From assembly GCF_900142845.1 (NCBI RefSeq), contig NZ_FSRU01000001.1:3534001-3598000 (forward strand): 64,000 nt of DNA, in the 5' to 3' direction. Both the position numbers and the translations under genes were made by a program. Within the stretch, counting starts at the first letter, position 1, and each line of letters opens with the position of its first letter. Positions 26,681-35,169 of the stretch are shown piece by piece. Source of the DNA: Paraburkholderia phenazinium. Lineage in GTDB: Bacteria; Pseudomonadota; Gammaproteobacteria; Burkholderiales; Burkholderiaceae. Under the pieces are notes generated by a model, which was given only the letters and a program-made list of their open reading frames with translations, was not told the DNA's origin and did not search any database.

Positions 26681-27565
26681 TTACAGCGCTGTGGCGGGAC
26701 GCAACGAGCGCGGCAGTGAAGCCGCCGCCTCGGCGCCCGCGGGCACCAGCGGCGCCCTGACCCGGCGCCAGCCGTCATTGCCCTGGGACGCGGCAAGCCA
26801 CGCCTTCAGAAGCGGAACGAAGGGCTGGCCCTGGACCGCGTGCAGGAGTTCCTTGAGAACGCCCGACTCCGGGTCCTCAGCACGCTGGTAGGACGCGAGG
26901 ACCTGCTCCGGCGCGAGGTTCGCCAGCCCGCAGATCGATCCCGCGCCACCCGCCGCGCGGGCCCGGCCAATCGTGTCCTCGGCGCCCACATAGACCTTCA
27001 GGCCCGCATGCCGACGGATCAGCCCGAGCGAATGCTCGAGGCTCCCGCTGCTGTCCTTGATCCCGTCGATCACGCTGCCGTAGCGCTCGCGCAGCGTCGC
27101 GATGGCTTCGTCGTCGAAGCCCACGCCGGACACCTGGGGGATGTGATACAGGATGACGCGCAATTGCGGATCGCGGACCGCGTCGATCACCGACCCGATC
27201 GCGTCGGCCACGCCCGCGCTGCTGACACCCTTGAAGAAAAACGGCGGCAGCAGCAACACGCGCCGGCAACCCTGGTCAAGCGCATGCCGCGTCAATTGAA
27301 CCGCGTCGCCGAGCGCGGCGGCGCCGGTGCCGACCACCAGCTCGCTGCTTTCGATCCCCCGTGCGAGCAGACCTTCAAGCGTGGCGCTCCGCTCGGCGAC
27401 GGTGAACGACGGACCCTCGCCAGTGGTGCCGAACAACGTGATGCCATGCAGGCCGCGCCGCAGAAGCTCCGCGCAATGCTGCGCGAGCAGCGGCAGATCC
27501 ACCCGGTTCGCCGCATCGAGCGGCGTCGTCACGGCTGCCAGGACGCCCTGTCCATCGAAAGACAT
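26681..27565 (-). CDS. DapA/N-acetylneuraminate lyase family protein
   Basis: 294 residues, standard DapA length, with GGAGG 8 bp before the ATG. Catalytic elements are present: FGTTGEGPSF phosphate/carboxylate loop, Tyr in ILYHIPQVSG, Schiff-base Lys in DGIKDSSGS and the later VYVGAEDT. The family cleaves or dehydrates 2-keto acid sugars. It is upstream of the GlcD-type gene in the same direction, suggesting that a hydroxy or keto sugar acid passes between the two enzymes. The product tail LPRSLRPATAL is not conserved. Confidence 0.86.
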   Translation of the reverse strand: MSFDGQGVLAAVTTPLDAANRVDLPLLAQHCAELLRRGLHGITLFGTTGEGPSFTVAERSATLEGLLARGIESSELVVGTGAAALGDAVQLTRHALDQGCRRVLLLPPFFFKGVSSAGVADAIGSVIDAVRDPQLRVILYHIPQVSGVGFDDEAIATLRERYGSVIDGIKDSSGSLEHSLGLIRRHAGLKVYVGAEDTIGRARAAGGAGSICGLANLAPEQVLASYQRAEDPESGVLKELLHAVQGQPFVPLLKAWLAASQGNDGWRRVRAPLVPAGAEAAASLPRSLRPATAL

Positions 27566-27658
27566 ACCCGTTTCCTCCCGTCATGCGTAGGGCGGCCCGA
27601 CGTCCGTCCGCCCCGCTCGCCATCGTCTCCGTTCAGCCTCATGACGCACCGAACTGTG

Positions 27659-27672
27659 ACTGACATGTTAGT
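27659..27672. promoter_or_regulatory. Imperfect palindrome ACTGACATGTTAGT, candidate GntR operator
   Basis: Fourteen bases with one mismatched pair, sharing the core CTRACATGTTAG with the perfect palindrome upstream of the GntR gene (28494-28507). It sits about 95 bp upstream of the DapA-like gene at 26681-27565, where it could control the DapA-GlcD-MFS operon. Confidence 0.6.
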
Positions 27673-27768
27673 TAGAAATCAGTGGTCCGTCAAAGAAGAA
27701 TTTGTGAGCCAGTGACGAGCCCGCTCCGCTGGGCCCTCTGCCATGCGTTCCGGACCGCGCGCGTCCTG

Positions 27769-28476
27769 TCAGCCGAAGTTGCCCATCGACCGTTGGCGCG
27801 CGTTCTCGATATGCGTGTTGAGCAGTTCGACGGCCTTTGCGACATCGCGCGCCTTGAACGCCGCGATCAGTTCGAGATGTTCGTACATGGTCGGCAGCAC
27901 CACTTCCGGCTTCAGCACCACATGCTCCAGGCGGATCAGGCGAATGCGCAAACTGTTGACCCGATAGATGTTCGAGATGATTTCGTTGCCCATGGCGTCG
28001 ATCATCATGTCGTGCAGCCCCCAGTCGACGGTCTGCGCGTCGTTGAGAAGACGGTCGTCGATTTTTTTAGCCAGCGCGCGGCGCACTATATCCCTGTGGG
28101 CCCGCTCGATCTTGTCCAGATCGGCGTCCGAGGCGGTGCGCGTGAAATTCGCCACCGCTTCGCGCTCAAGCACGAGACGCACCTGGAAGGCATTGCGGAT
28201 CAGCCGCAGATCCACATGACAGACCTGCAGGCCGCGGTTCGGCACGGTCTTGATCAGCCCTTCGGCTTCGAGGCGCGGCACCATCTCGCGAATCGCGCCC
28301 AGCGGCATATCGGTCAGCAGCATCAGTTCGCGCTGCGAGACGAATTGCCCTGGGCGGATATTGGCGTTCAGGATTTGCTGCGTGAAATTTTCATAGGCGA
28401 CGAGACGTAGCGATTTGCCCTGGGTCTCGTCCGGCTCGGTTTTTGCCGGTGCCATTGTGTTCATAGCCGGTCTCAT
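27769..28476 (-). CDS. GntR-family transcriptional regulator with FCD domain
   Basis: 235 residues from ATG 28476; ATG 28464 is an alternative. The winged helix-turn-helix covers AYENFTQQILNANIRPGQFVSQRELMLL and AIREMVPRLEAEGLIKTVPNRG. The all-helical FCD domain follows, with Asp in DWGLHDMMIDAMG and His in THIENARQR as likely metal/effector ligands. It lies upstream of the DapA-GlcD-MFS operon in the same direction, and near-identical palindromes lie before both. It probably represses both promoters until a sugar-acid-type ligand binds. Confidence 0.87.
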   Translation of the reverse strand: MRPAMNTMAPAKTEPDETQGKSLRLVAYENFTQQILNANIRPGQFVSQRELMLLTDMPLGAIREMVPRLEAEGLIKTVPNRGLQVCHVDLRLIRNAFQVRLVLEREAVANFTRTASDADLDKIERAHRDIVRRALAKKIDDRLLNDAQTVDWGLHDMMIDAMGNEIISNIYRVNSLRIRLIRLEHVVLKPEVVLPTMYEHLELIAAFKARDVAKAVELLNTHIENARQRSMGNFG

Positions 28477-28493
28477 GTACGTGTGAGTTGCAC

Positions 28494-28507
28494 GCTAACA
28501 TGTTAGC
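28494..28507. promoter_or_regulatory. Perfect palindrome GCTAACATGTTAGC, candidate GntR autoregulatory operator
   Basis: A perfect 14-bp palindrome 18 bp upstream of the GntR start codon. Its core recurs at 27659-27672 ahead of the adjacent catabolic operon. Two copies at the two promoters expected for an autoregulated GntR protein make operator function likely. Confidence 0.65.
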
Positions 28508-28599
28508 ACGCACGCGGCGATCGGACTGGACAAGACGAACTACCTCAGCCGCACCTGATTGCAGTGCGGGCAGAGATTCACAGGGTCTTTTCGCCCGTC

Positions 28600-28821
28600 T
28601 CACAGGCAACACCGGCACCCCGTCCTGTGCCTCGCCAGGTACGCGCCGTCGTCGCTGGCTGCCTGATCGTCAGCATGCCTTATCAGTACCGGTAACCCAT
28701 TCGGAATCCGCACTGCAGCCATGCCGCACCATGGACACTCCGCCGGCAAATCGCGCGCGGCGACGCTGCGCATCTGATCGAACGCGCCGCATGCGTCACA
28801 ACGATAGTCGTAGATCGGCAT
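28600..28821 (-). CDS. FmdB-like zinc ribbon protein
   Basis: 73 residues from ATG 28821. It begins MPIYDYRCDACGAFDQMR and continues PAECPWCG, giving two CxxC pairs of the FmdB-type zinc ribbon (Pfam CxxC_CXXC_SSSS family). Such proteins accompany formamidase and other amide hydrolases; their biochemical role is unclear. The gene follows the dihydropyrimidinase gene by 7 bp, the same kind of pairing. The C-terminal ~30 residues are not conserved. Confidence 0.75.
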   Translation of the reverse strand: MPIYDYRCDACGAFDQMRSVAARDLPAECPWCGMAAVRIPNGLPVLIRHADDQAASDDGAYLARHRTGCRCCL

Positions 28822-28828
28822 GATGGCG

Positions 28829-30256
28829 CTACCAGTGCGCGCCCAGTTCGCCACGCGGCACAAATTGTCCGTGTCCGGTGCCGCCCACCCACTCACCGTC
28901 GTCGATCAACAACTCGCCGCGCAGCAACACCTTCTTCACCCGTCCGGTCACCTGATGACCTTCGAATAACGTGAAGTCGCAATCGCTGTGCTGCGTGTCT
29001 GCGCGAATCGTATGCGCCTCACCCGGGTCGAACAGCACGATATCGGCGTCACTGCCGATCGCCAGCGTGCCTTTCTTCGGGAACAGCCCGAACAGTTTCG
29101 CGGGCGCCGTCGAGGTCAGCTCGACGAAACGGTTCAGCGAGATTCGACCTGTCCGCACGCCGCCGTCGTACACCACCGTCATGCGCGTTTCGACGCCCGG
29201 CACACCGTTTGGAATTTTCGAAAAGTCATCGCGGCCAAGCGGCTTCTGGTTGACGTTGCCCCGATGCCCCTCCTTCATGCAGTAGGGACAATGATCGGTG
29301 GAAATGAGTTGCAGGTCGTCGGTTTTCAGCGCAGTCCATAGCGCGTTCTGCGCGTCTTTCGAGCGCAGCGGTGGACTCATGACATAGCGTGCGGTATCGA
29401 AACTTTCGTCGGCGTACGCCGAGTCGTCGAAGAACAGATAGTGCGGGCAGGTTTCCGCAAACACCGGAATACCGAGGTCGCGCGCTTCGATCACATGTTT
29501 CAGCGCCTCCTTGGCCGAAAGATGCACGAAGTACACCGGCGCTTCCGCGAGTTCCGCAAGCTTGATGCCGCGATGCGTCGCTTCGCCTTCCATGATGGCC
29601 GGGCGCGTGAGTGCGTGATAGCGCGGCGACGTATGACCTTGCGCGATCGCCTCGCGAATCAGCAGGTCGATCACCGTGCCGTTTTCGGCGTGCAACGCAA
29701 TCATGCCGCCGTGCTGGCCGACCATGCGCATGGCCTGGAAGATCGAGGCGTCGTCCGACATGACGGTGCCCGGGTACGCCATGAACATCTTGAAGCTCGA
29801 CACCCCTTCGTGACGAATCGCGTATTGCATGTCGCCGAGTACGCTTTCGTCGACGTGCGTGACAATCACGTGGAACGCGTAGTCGATGCTGGCGACCGCA
29901 GCCGCTTTCGACTGCGCGCGGGCGATGGCATCGAGCGGGCTTGTGCCGGCGTTTTGCAGGGCAAAGTCGATGATCGTCGTGGTGCCGCCGAACGCGGCCG
30001 AGCGTGTACCGGAAGCGAAATTGTCGCAGGTCACCGAAGGGCCGAACGTATTCTCCATGTGCGTATGCGCATCGACGCCGCCGGGGAACACCAGCAGGCC
30101 GCTCGCGTCGATCACACGGGTGTCCGGTCCCGCTTCAAGCTGCTGGCCGATACAGACAATGCGCTCACCCTGAATGACGATATCGGCAACGTAGTCGTCG
30201 ACGGCCGTAATCAGGCGTCCGCCACGGATCAGGATGCGGGTCGGGGTGTGAGTCAT
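28829..30256 (-). CDS. hydA: Dihydropyrimidinase / D-hydantoinase
   Basis: 475 residues, normal family length. The amidohydrolase metal site is complete: DAHTHM, the carbamylated Lys in SFKMFMAYPG, His of LHAEN, His of FVHLSA and Asp of STDHCPY. The enzyme opens cyclic diamides such as dihydrouracil, hydantoins or related rings. Its start overlaps the DapA-like gene by 4 bp and it ends beside the FmdB-like gene. No beta-ureidopropionase or carbamoylase gene follows, so classical pyrimidine degradation is not supported; a cyclic imide or amide in an amino acid-type pathway is more likely. Confidence 0.9.
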   Translation of the reverse strand: MTHTPTRILIRGGRLITAVDDYVADIVIQGERIVCIGQQLEAGPDTRVIDASGLLVFPGGVDAHTHMENTFGPSVTCDNFASGTRSAAFGGTTTIIDFALQNAGTSPLDAIARAQSKAAAVASIDYAFHVIVTHVDESVLGDMQYAIRHEGVSSFKMFMAYPGTVMSDDASIFQAMRMVGQHGGMIALHAENGTVIDLLIREAIAQGHTSPRYHALTRPAIMEGEATHRGIKLAELAEAPVYFVHLSAKEALKHVIEARDLGIPVFAETCPHYLFFDDSAYADESFDTARYVMSPPLRSKDAQNALWTALKTDDLQLISTDHCPYCMKEGHRGNVNQKPLGRDDFSKIPNGVPGVETRMTVVYDGGVRTGRISLNRFVELTSTAPAKLFGLFPKKGTLAIGSDADIVLFDPGEAHTIRADTQHSDCDFTLFEGHQVTGRVKKVLLRGELLIDDGEWVGGTGHGQFVPRGELGAHW

Positions 30257-31209
30257 GAATCGCTCCGTTCGGTGTCAGCGGCAAGCGCAAAAGAGAGTGC
30301 CTCTTCGAGGCGGCGGGTCTCCGCGGCGGACAGGCGCGGGATCGGCGGACGCATCGAAGGTTGCGGAAATTTTCCCAGAAGATGCAGACAGGCCTTCAGT
30401 CGCGCATTCGCATGCGAGCCGGGGGCGGTGCCGTAAATGGCCTTTGCCAGCGGATACACATGGGCATGTAGCCGTTGCGCCTCGCGGAGTTCGCCGCACA
30501 GTACCGCCCGATACAGCGCGACGATCAACTCCGGCACCACGGCAGCGAGACTCACAAGGCTGCCTTCGGTCCCGATCGCGAAGCATGGGAACAGGTGTTC
30601 ATCGCCTGACGCCATGACGGCCACATGCGGCGCAACATCTTTCGCGAGTCTGCGGTTGGCCTCGTAGGCGCCGGTTTCCCAGCTCCCTTCCTTGATCGCC
30701 ACCACCTCCGGCAGGCTGACCAGCGCCGTCAGCATCTCCGGCGTGTAGGCCATCGCACCCGTGTTGACGCCCGCCTGGTACAGCATCATCGGCAAGCGCG
30801 CGTTCTCGTTGACGATCCGGTGATGCGCGACAACGGTTTCCAGATCGGTGGAAAGCGCCCACGAGTAAGGCGGAAACAGCAGTATCGCGTCGGCGCCCGC
30901 ACGTTGTGCGTCGTCGGCATGCGTTTGGGCCTCGTAGCTGTCTTCCGAGTTGATACCCGCGACGATGATCGAGCGGTCGCCACAAACACTGCCGGCAATC
31001 TCCACCACACGCCGCTTTTCCTCTCGCGACAAGGCGACGTTCTCGCCCGCATGGCCGTTGATCAGCAGGCCGACAATTCCGTCGACCGCTGCCACGTCTT
31101 CGAGATGGCGCGCGAGCGCGGCCTCGTCCAGATGGCGGCCATCTGCATCGAGCGGACACAGCGTGGCGGCATAGATGCCATTGAAGGGAGCGTCATGCGA
31201 GGGGATCAT
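30253..31209 (-). CDS. DapA family protein (third in window)
   Basis: 318 residues from ATG 31209. The barrel starts GIYAATLCPLDADGRHLDEAAL, has NGHAGENVAL in place of the GTTGE loop, Tyr in MMLYQAGVNTG and the Schiff-base Lys in VVAIKEGSWE. A DapA-type deaminase/dehydratase acts after the trimeric dehydrogenase in D-hydroxyproline breakdown, and here too the gene is fused by 4-bp overlaps to a DadA-like gene upstream and a dihydropyrimidinase downstream. The pathway partner genes of hydroxyproline catabolism (epimerase, semialdehyde dehydrogenase) are missing, so the substrate is unknown. Confidence 0.84.
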   Translation of the reverse strand: MIPSHDAPFNGIYAATLCPLDADGRHLDEAALARHLEDVAAVDGIVGLLINGHAGENVALSREEKRRVVEIAGSVCGDRSIIVAGINSEDSYEAQTHADDAQRAGADAILLFPPYSWALSTDLETVVAHHRIVNENARLPMMLYQAGVNTGAMAYTPEMLTALVSLPEVVAIKEGSWETGAYEANRRLAKDVAPHVAVMASGDEHLFPCFAIGTEGSLVSLAAVVPELIVALYRAVLCGELREAQRLHAHVYPLAKAIYGTAPGSHANARLKACLHLLGKFPQPSMRPPIPRLSAAETRRLEEALSFALAADTERSDS

Positions 31210-32378
31210 GGGGTCTGTTCTCGATGAGGGAGTTCGGGCGCGGCCGCAACGAGCCGCGCAGGATCGAACAACGGCAGCTCGGGCGTCTCGCCGAGCATCG
31301 TTTGAGCGAGCAGCTTGCCCATGTAGGGGCCGCTCGTGTAACCGGAGTGCACGCAGCCGATGACCCACGCATCGGCAAGGCCAGGCAGTGGGCCGATCAT
31401 CGGCATGGCGTCGGCCGTCTCCGCTTCGAGCCCTAGCCAGATACGCGCCACACGCGCTTTGGCGAGTGCCGGGATCACATGTTGTGCGAGCCGCAAGTTG
31501 CCAGTGAGGTTTTGCGGAATGGTCTCGACGGGGCCGCGTGCGCGATCACCGACACCTTGCCAGCCGCCACCGATCAGCACCGTGCCGTTGGCAAACTGCT
31601 TCATCGACAGCAACCCGTTCGCAATGCTCAGCACCGAACGCATCACAGGCGGCATCCGTTCGGTGATGATCAACTGGTTCACCAGCGTCTTCACGGGAAT
31701 GCGGACATCGAGCATGGCCAGCAGCGGTTCCAGCCAGACGCCGCCCGCCATCACGAGGCGCGTGGCGTCGATCCGAATCGAGCCATCGTGGTTGTCGGGG
31801 CCATGCACCCGGTAGTGTCCATTGATCTGATCGATACGGGCAGCGGCCGTCTGCTCGAAGATCTGCACGCCGGCCGCACGCAGTGCGGCATGATAGGCGC
31901 GACCCGTCAGATACGCGCTGGCGAAACCGTCGGTCCGGCAGAACGCGGCTTCGAGCATCGCCGGGTTGAGGCCGGGTTCGATCGCGAGCGCGGCGTCGCG
32001 CTCGAGCAGGTCGATCTGCGCGCCGTATTCGCGCCGTGCCGCAGCGCGGGCCTGCAGCAGTTCACGTTCGGCCTCCGTAAAGGCGAGCGACAGTCCCGGC
32101 GCAGCGGTCGCGAGCACGCTCGAGCCAAGCCATTGATCGGTTGCCATCCACATGTGCCATGCCCGCATCGCGTAGGGGACCAAAGCGGCGCGTGTCATAT
32201 GGAGCGTGAGCGTGCCCGCGTTCACCCCGGATGCAGCGCGACATAGCGCGTCGCGTTCAATGAGCGCCACACGCATGCCGCCACGCGCGAGGAACAACGC
32301 GGTGGTGCAGCCCATCACGCCGCCGCCGACGACGGCGGCATCGAAGGGGCCATGCACCGTTTGACCCGGCGTGCTCAT
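31206..32378 (-). CDS. FAD-dependent oxidoreductase, DadA-like (trimeric dehydrogenase beta subunit)
   Basis: 390 residues from ATG 32378 (MSTPGQTVHG). Rossmann motif AAVVGGGVMGCTTALFLA, ASGVNAGTLTLH, the central RTDGFASAYL and the late CVHSGYTSGPYMG FAD turn identify a DAO-fold enzyme. It overlaps by 4 bp both the HcnB-like gene before it and the DapA-like gene after it, so all are made from one message in fixed ratio. With the two genes upstream it forms a second heterotrimeric amine/imino acid dehydrogenase in this window. Confidence 0.87.
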   Translation of the reverse strand: MSTPGQTVHGPFDAAVVGGGVMGCTTALFLARGGMRVALIERDALCRAASGVNAGTLTLHMTRAALVPYAMRAWHMWMATDQWLGSSVLATAAPGLSLAFTEAERELLQARAAARREYGAQIDLLERDAALAIEPGLNPAMLEAAFCRTDGFASAYLTGRAYHAALRAAGVQIFEQTAAARIDQINGHYRVHGPDNHDGSIRIDATRLVMAGGVWLEPLLAMLDVRIPVKTLVNQLIITERMPPVMRSVLSIANGLLSMKQFANGTVLIGGGWQGVGDRARGPVETIPQNLTGNLRLAQHVIPALAKARVARIWLGLEAETADAMPMIGPLPGLADAWVIGCVHSGYTSGPYMGKLLAQTMLGETPELPLFDPARLVAAAPELPHREQTP

Positions 32379-33811
32379 AGCGGGGCCGCCTTCGGAATCG
32401 GGATATCGTCGTACGTGAACTCGCCGGTTAGCGCTTCGACCTCCACCGGACGCAACGGCGTGCGGGCGGAAAAGCATCCAACGCTTTCGCGCGACGCAGC
32501 GCCCACGCGCCGCATGAGCAGTTCACCCGCGACGTCGCCGCACGTGCGGCCCTGGCACGGGCCCATGCCGCAACGTGTCCACGCCTTGAGCTGGTTGACC
32601 TCCTGTGCGCCGGCTTCGCATGCGGCGTCGATCTCGGCGCGTGTCACGTCCTCGCAACGGCACACGATGGTATCCGGTGCGATGCTGTCGACGTGACCGG
32701 TGCGCAGCGCCATCAGCTTTGCCATTGCATGTCCAAAGCGCGCTGCCTGCCGATGCGCCTTGCGCGCCAGCTCGGCGCGGCGCTTCAGGCGCGAGGGGTT
32801 CGAGGCGCCGAGATCGAGCGCACACGCCAGCCCGGCCAGCACGCCGTGTGTCGCCGCAGCGGCCGCACCCGCGATACCGGCACCGTCGCCGGCGACATAC
32901 AGCAGAGGACGCGACGTGCGCCCGTCCTGATCGGCGACAGCGACCCATCCTCCCGCTGTACGCGAATAAACATGTCTCGCGCGCAACAACCGGGTGATTT
33001 CGGTGGAAGGCGTGAGCCCGTGTCCCACGGCAACGCAATCGACGAGGACGGTTGTCTGTTTTCCGTCTATTGGGTGTCCGGCCGCCTCACAGGGCGCAAG
33101 CGTGGCGCGTAAGCGCTCGCCGGCCGGCTCGACACGAACGATCATGTGCCGCGCGAGGCGAGGCGTGCCGGCGCGGCGGATCGTGCGCCACCACTTTGCG
33201 CCTTGCCACAGCAGATCAGGACGTGCGAGCAGCGCGGGCACCGTACGTGCCCAGTCCGCGGTACCGGCGAGGTCCGCAATCGCCTCGACCTTGCCGCCAC
33301 CTTCAATGGTTTTCGCCGCCACGGCCGCGAGCAGCGGACCACATCCGGCGACGAGGGTCGAGCGGCCGGGCAGCATGCCTTGCGATTTCAGCAGGATCGT
33401 CGCAGCGGCGAGACCGATCACGCCTGGCGTCGTCCATCCTTCGAACGGCACGACCCGTTCGGTCGTCCCGGACGCCACGATCAACGCCCGTGCCGAGCAA
33501 TGCACAGGGCCATGCGGACCGGTAGCGTCGACCCGGTACTCGCCGGTCACCGCCCACACCGGATGGGCGAAGAAGGTCGTCACCGTGCTCGCAGCAAGTT
33601 CACGCCGCAGTGCGTCGCCAGCCTGCTGATCGGCGCTGCTGCCGGCGTCGATGCCGGCGCCGGGGCCATCTATGGGTGCGCGATAAACCTGGCCGCCGGC
33701 GCTGGGGTTTTCGTCGAACAACGCGACGTTCAGCCCGGTCGACGCTGCCGCCAGCGCAGCATTCGCGCCTGCCGCCCCCCCTCCGAGCACCACCACGTCG
33801 AATTCAGACAT
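32375..33811 (-). CDS. FAD/NAD(P)-binding oxidoreductase with BFD [2Fe-2S] domain (HcnB/LhpE-like alpha subunit)
   Basis: 478 residues. N-terminal VVVLGGGAAGANAAL, GGQVYRAP, a second dinucleotide site STLVAGCGPLLAAVA and YVAGDGAGIAGA. The C-terminal BFD-like region carries CRCEDV and RCGMGPCQGRTCG, four Cys for a [2Fe-2S] cluster. It is paralogous to the gene at 13517-14911. It overlaps the ferredoxin gene by 8 bp upstream and the DadA-like gene by 4 bp downstream. Confidence 0.88.
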   Translation of the reverse strand: MSEFDVVVLGGGAAGANAALAAASTGLNVALFDENPSAGGQVYRAPIDGPGAGIDAGSSADQQAGDALRRELAASTVTTFFAHPVWAVTGEYRVDATGPHGPVHCSARALIVASGTTERVVPFEGWTTPGVIGLAAATILLKSQGMLPGRSTLVAGCGPLLAAVAAKTIEGGGKVEAIADLAGTADWARTVPALLARPDLLWQGAKWWRTIRRAGTPRLARHMIVRVEPAGERLRATLAPCEAAGHPIDGKQTTVLVDCVAVGHGLTPSTEITRLLRARHVYSRTAGGWVAVADQDGRTSRPLLYVAGDGAGIAGAAAAATHGVLAGLACALDLGASNPSRLKRRAELARKAHRQAARFGHAMAKLMALRTGHVDSIAPDTIVCRCEDVTRAEIDAACEAGAQEVNQLKAWTRCGMGPCQGRTCGDVAGELLMRRVGAASRESVGCFSARTPLRPVEVEALTGEFTYDDIPIPKAAPL

Positions 33812-34115
33812 CGGCGCCGGTCTCCTGAACGGTTTCGATACGCAAGCCCTCGCTGACAGGCGTCTGGCAAGCGAGCACGCGGCGGCCGTCTACCATCACC
33901 AGACACTCCTGGCACGATCCCATCAGACAAAACATACCGCGCGCCTCTCGCAGACGCGGACTCACGCGCAACGCCTTCACGCCGGACGCGAACAGCGCGG
34001 CCGCGACGCTTTCGCCGGCGCGCGCTGTGAAGCGGCGGCCGTTGAAAAACAGCTCAATCGCATCCGCATGCTTCGAGTCGTGAATACGCATGGCGTCCTC
34101 TGCAGACATCGGCAT
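33804..34115 (-). CDS. (2Fe-2S)-binding protein (LhpF/HcnA-like small subunit)
   Basis: About 103 residues from ATG 34115; a TTG at 34118 and ATG 34109 are alternatives. The ferredoxin fold is seen in IELFFNGRRFTARAGESVAAALFASG. Ligands are FCLMGSCQECLV plus the Cys of LACQTP. It is the first gene of the leftward catabolic operon and lies across a 145-bp divergent promoter from the polar amino acid importer; the GntR-type operator pair sits between them. Confidence 0.87.
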   Translation of the reverse strand: MPMSAEDAMRIHDSKHADAIELFFNGRRFTARAGESVAAALFASGVKALRVSPRLREARGMFCLMGSCQECLVMVDGRRVLACQTPVSEGLRIETVQETGADV

Positions 34116-34158
34116 CAACCTCGCTTGACAAGTAATTTAGGCGATGCTTTGATACTAA

Positions 34159-34177
34159 CGTATACGATACGTATACG
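34159..34177. promoter_or_regulatory. Double palindrome CGTATACG-ATA-CGTATACG, candidate GntR operator
   Basis: Two identical 8-bp palindromes at 34159-34166 and 34170-34177, 11 bp apart centre to centre, one helical turn. They lie in the divergent promoter between the ferredoxin gene and the ABC binding-protein gene. The same GTATACG / GTATRCG pair with 11-bp spacing lies upstream of the GntR gene (37977-38000), so that protein is the likely ligand. Confidence 0.7.
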
Positions 34178-34260
34178 CAAAGTCGCCAAAAACAAACGGC
34201 GCCGCGAACGCCTCGATCCAGCACTTTCCACACCTTGACGTCCTCTCACGGAGTTACAGC

Positions 34261-35088
34261 ATGAAACCCTCGATCATCCTGAGCCGCATGCTCGCCGTCG
34301 GCCTCGCAGCATGCGCGCTGCTCGGCTCACTCGATGCAAGCGCACGCACGCTGGACGAGATTCTCGCGTCGAAGAAGATCGTGTTCGGTATTAACCCGAA
34401 CCTGCCGCCACTCGGCACCTACGATGCGAAGAACAATATCGACGGCTTCGATGTGAGCATCGCGAAGAAGATTGCGGACTCGCTGGGCGTCAAGCTGGAA
34501 ATCGTGCCGGTCGGATCGAACGACCGTGTGCCGTTTCTGATGGCCGACAAGATCGATGCGGTGATGGGTGGCATGACGCGCAACGCAGACCGGCTGAAAG
34601 TGATCGACTTCACGGACCCCGTGAACACCGAAGTGCTCGGCGTGCTGACCACCCAGGACAAGCCTTATAAAGACTGGACGCAACTGAACGACCCATCGGT
34701 GCGGCTCGTGCAGGTGCGCGGTACGACGCCGGTGAAACTGATCCAGGACAAGCTGCCCAAGGCGCAATTGCTGCTGCTGGATAACTACCCCGACGCGGTC
34801 CGCTCGATTGCGCAGGGCCGCTCCGACGCGCTGATCGACGTGCTCGATTTCATGCTGAGCTACACGAAAAACTATCCGACGAAATGGCGCGTGGTCGACG
34901 CACCGATCGAAGTGGATTACGACTGTATCGGTATCAAGAAAGGCAATACCGAGTTGACTGAGCGTTTGAACAAGGAAATCGGCATACTGCAAAAGAACGG
35001 TTTTGTGGCAGCGAGCTGGAAGAAATGGTTTGGCAGCCCGATGCTGTACGACCCGACTGCTGCGCCGCCGGTGGTTGCCGCGCAGTAA
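34261..35088 (+). CDS. ABC transporter substrate-binding protein, polar amino acid (HisJ/SBP_bac_3) type
   Basis: 275 residues with a signal peptide (MKPSIILSRMLAVGLAACALLGSL, cleavage near ASA-RT). The mature protein follows the SBP_bac_3 pattern: VFGINPNLPPLGTYD, GFDVSIAKKIADSLGVKLEIV, DKIDAVMGGMTRNADR with FTDPV, and VRGTTPVKLIQ. It binds an amino acid-like compound in the periplasm. It begins a plus-strand operon with two permeases and an ATPase, divergent from the trimeric dehydrogenase genes that presumably consume the cargo. Confidence 0.9.
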   Translation: MKPSIILSRMLAVGLAACALLGSLDASARTLDEILASKKIVFGINPNLPPLGTYDAKNNIDGFDVSIAKKIADSLGVKLEIVPVGSNDRVPFLMADKIDAVMGGMTRNADRLKVIDFTDPVNTEVLGVLTTQDKPYKDWTQLNDPSVRLVQVRGTTPVKLIQDKLPKAQLLLLDNYPDAVRSIAQGRSDALIDVLDFMLSYTKNYPTKWRVVDAPIEVDYDCIGIKKGNTELTERLNKEIGILQKNGFVAASWKKWFGSPMLYDPTAAPPVVAAQ

Positions 35089-35169
35089 CTTTGCTTCGTC
35101 ACCGGCAGCGCGCGTCGCCGCATAGGGCGACGCGCGCTGCCTATCTTCGTTGCAAGGAGTGCTGATTCG

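Noticed and set aside
28829..30256. Reading the dihydropyrimidinase as part of reductive pyrimidine degradation
   Set aside because: No dihydropyrimidine dehydrogenase or beta-ureidopropionase is nearby; the overlapping partners are amine dehydrogenase and DapA genes.
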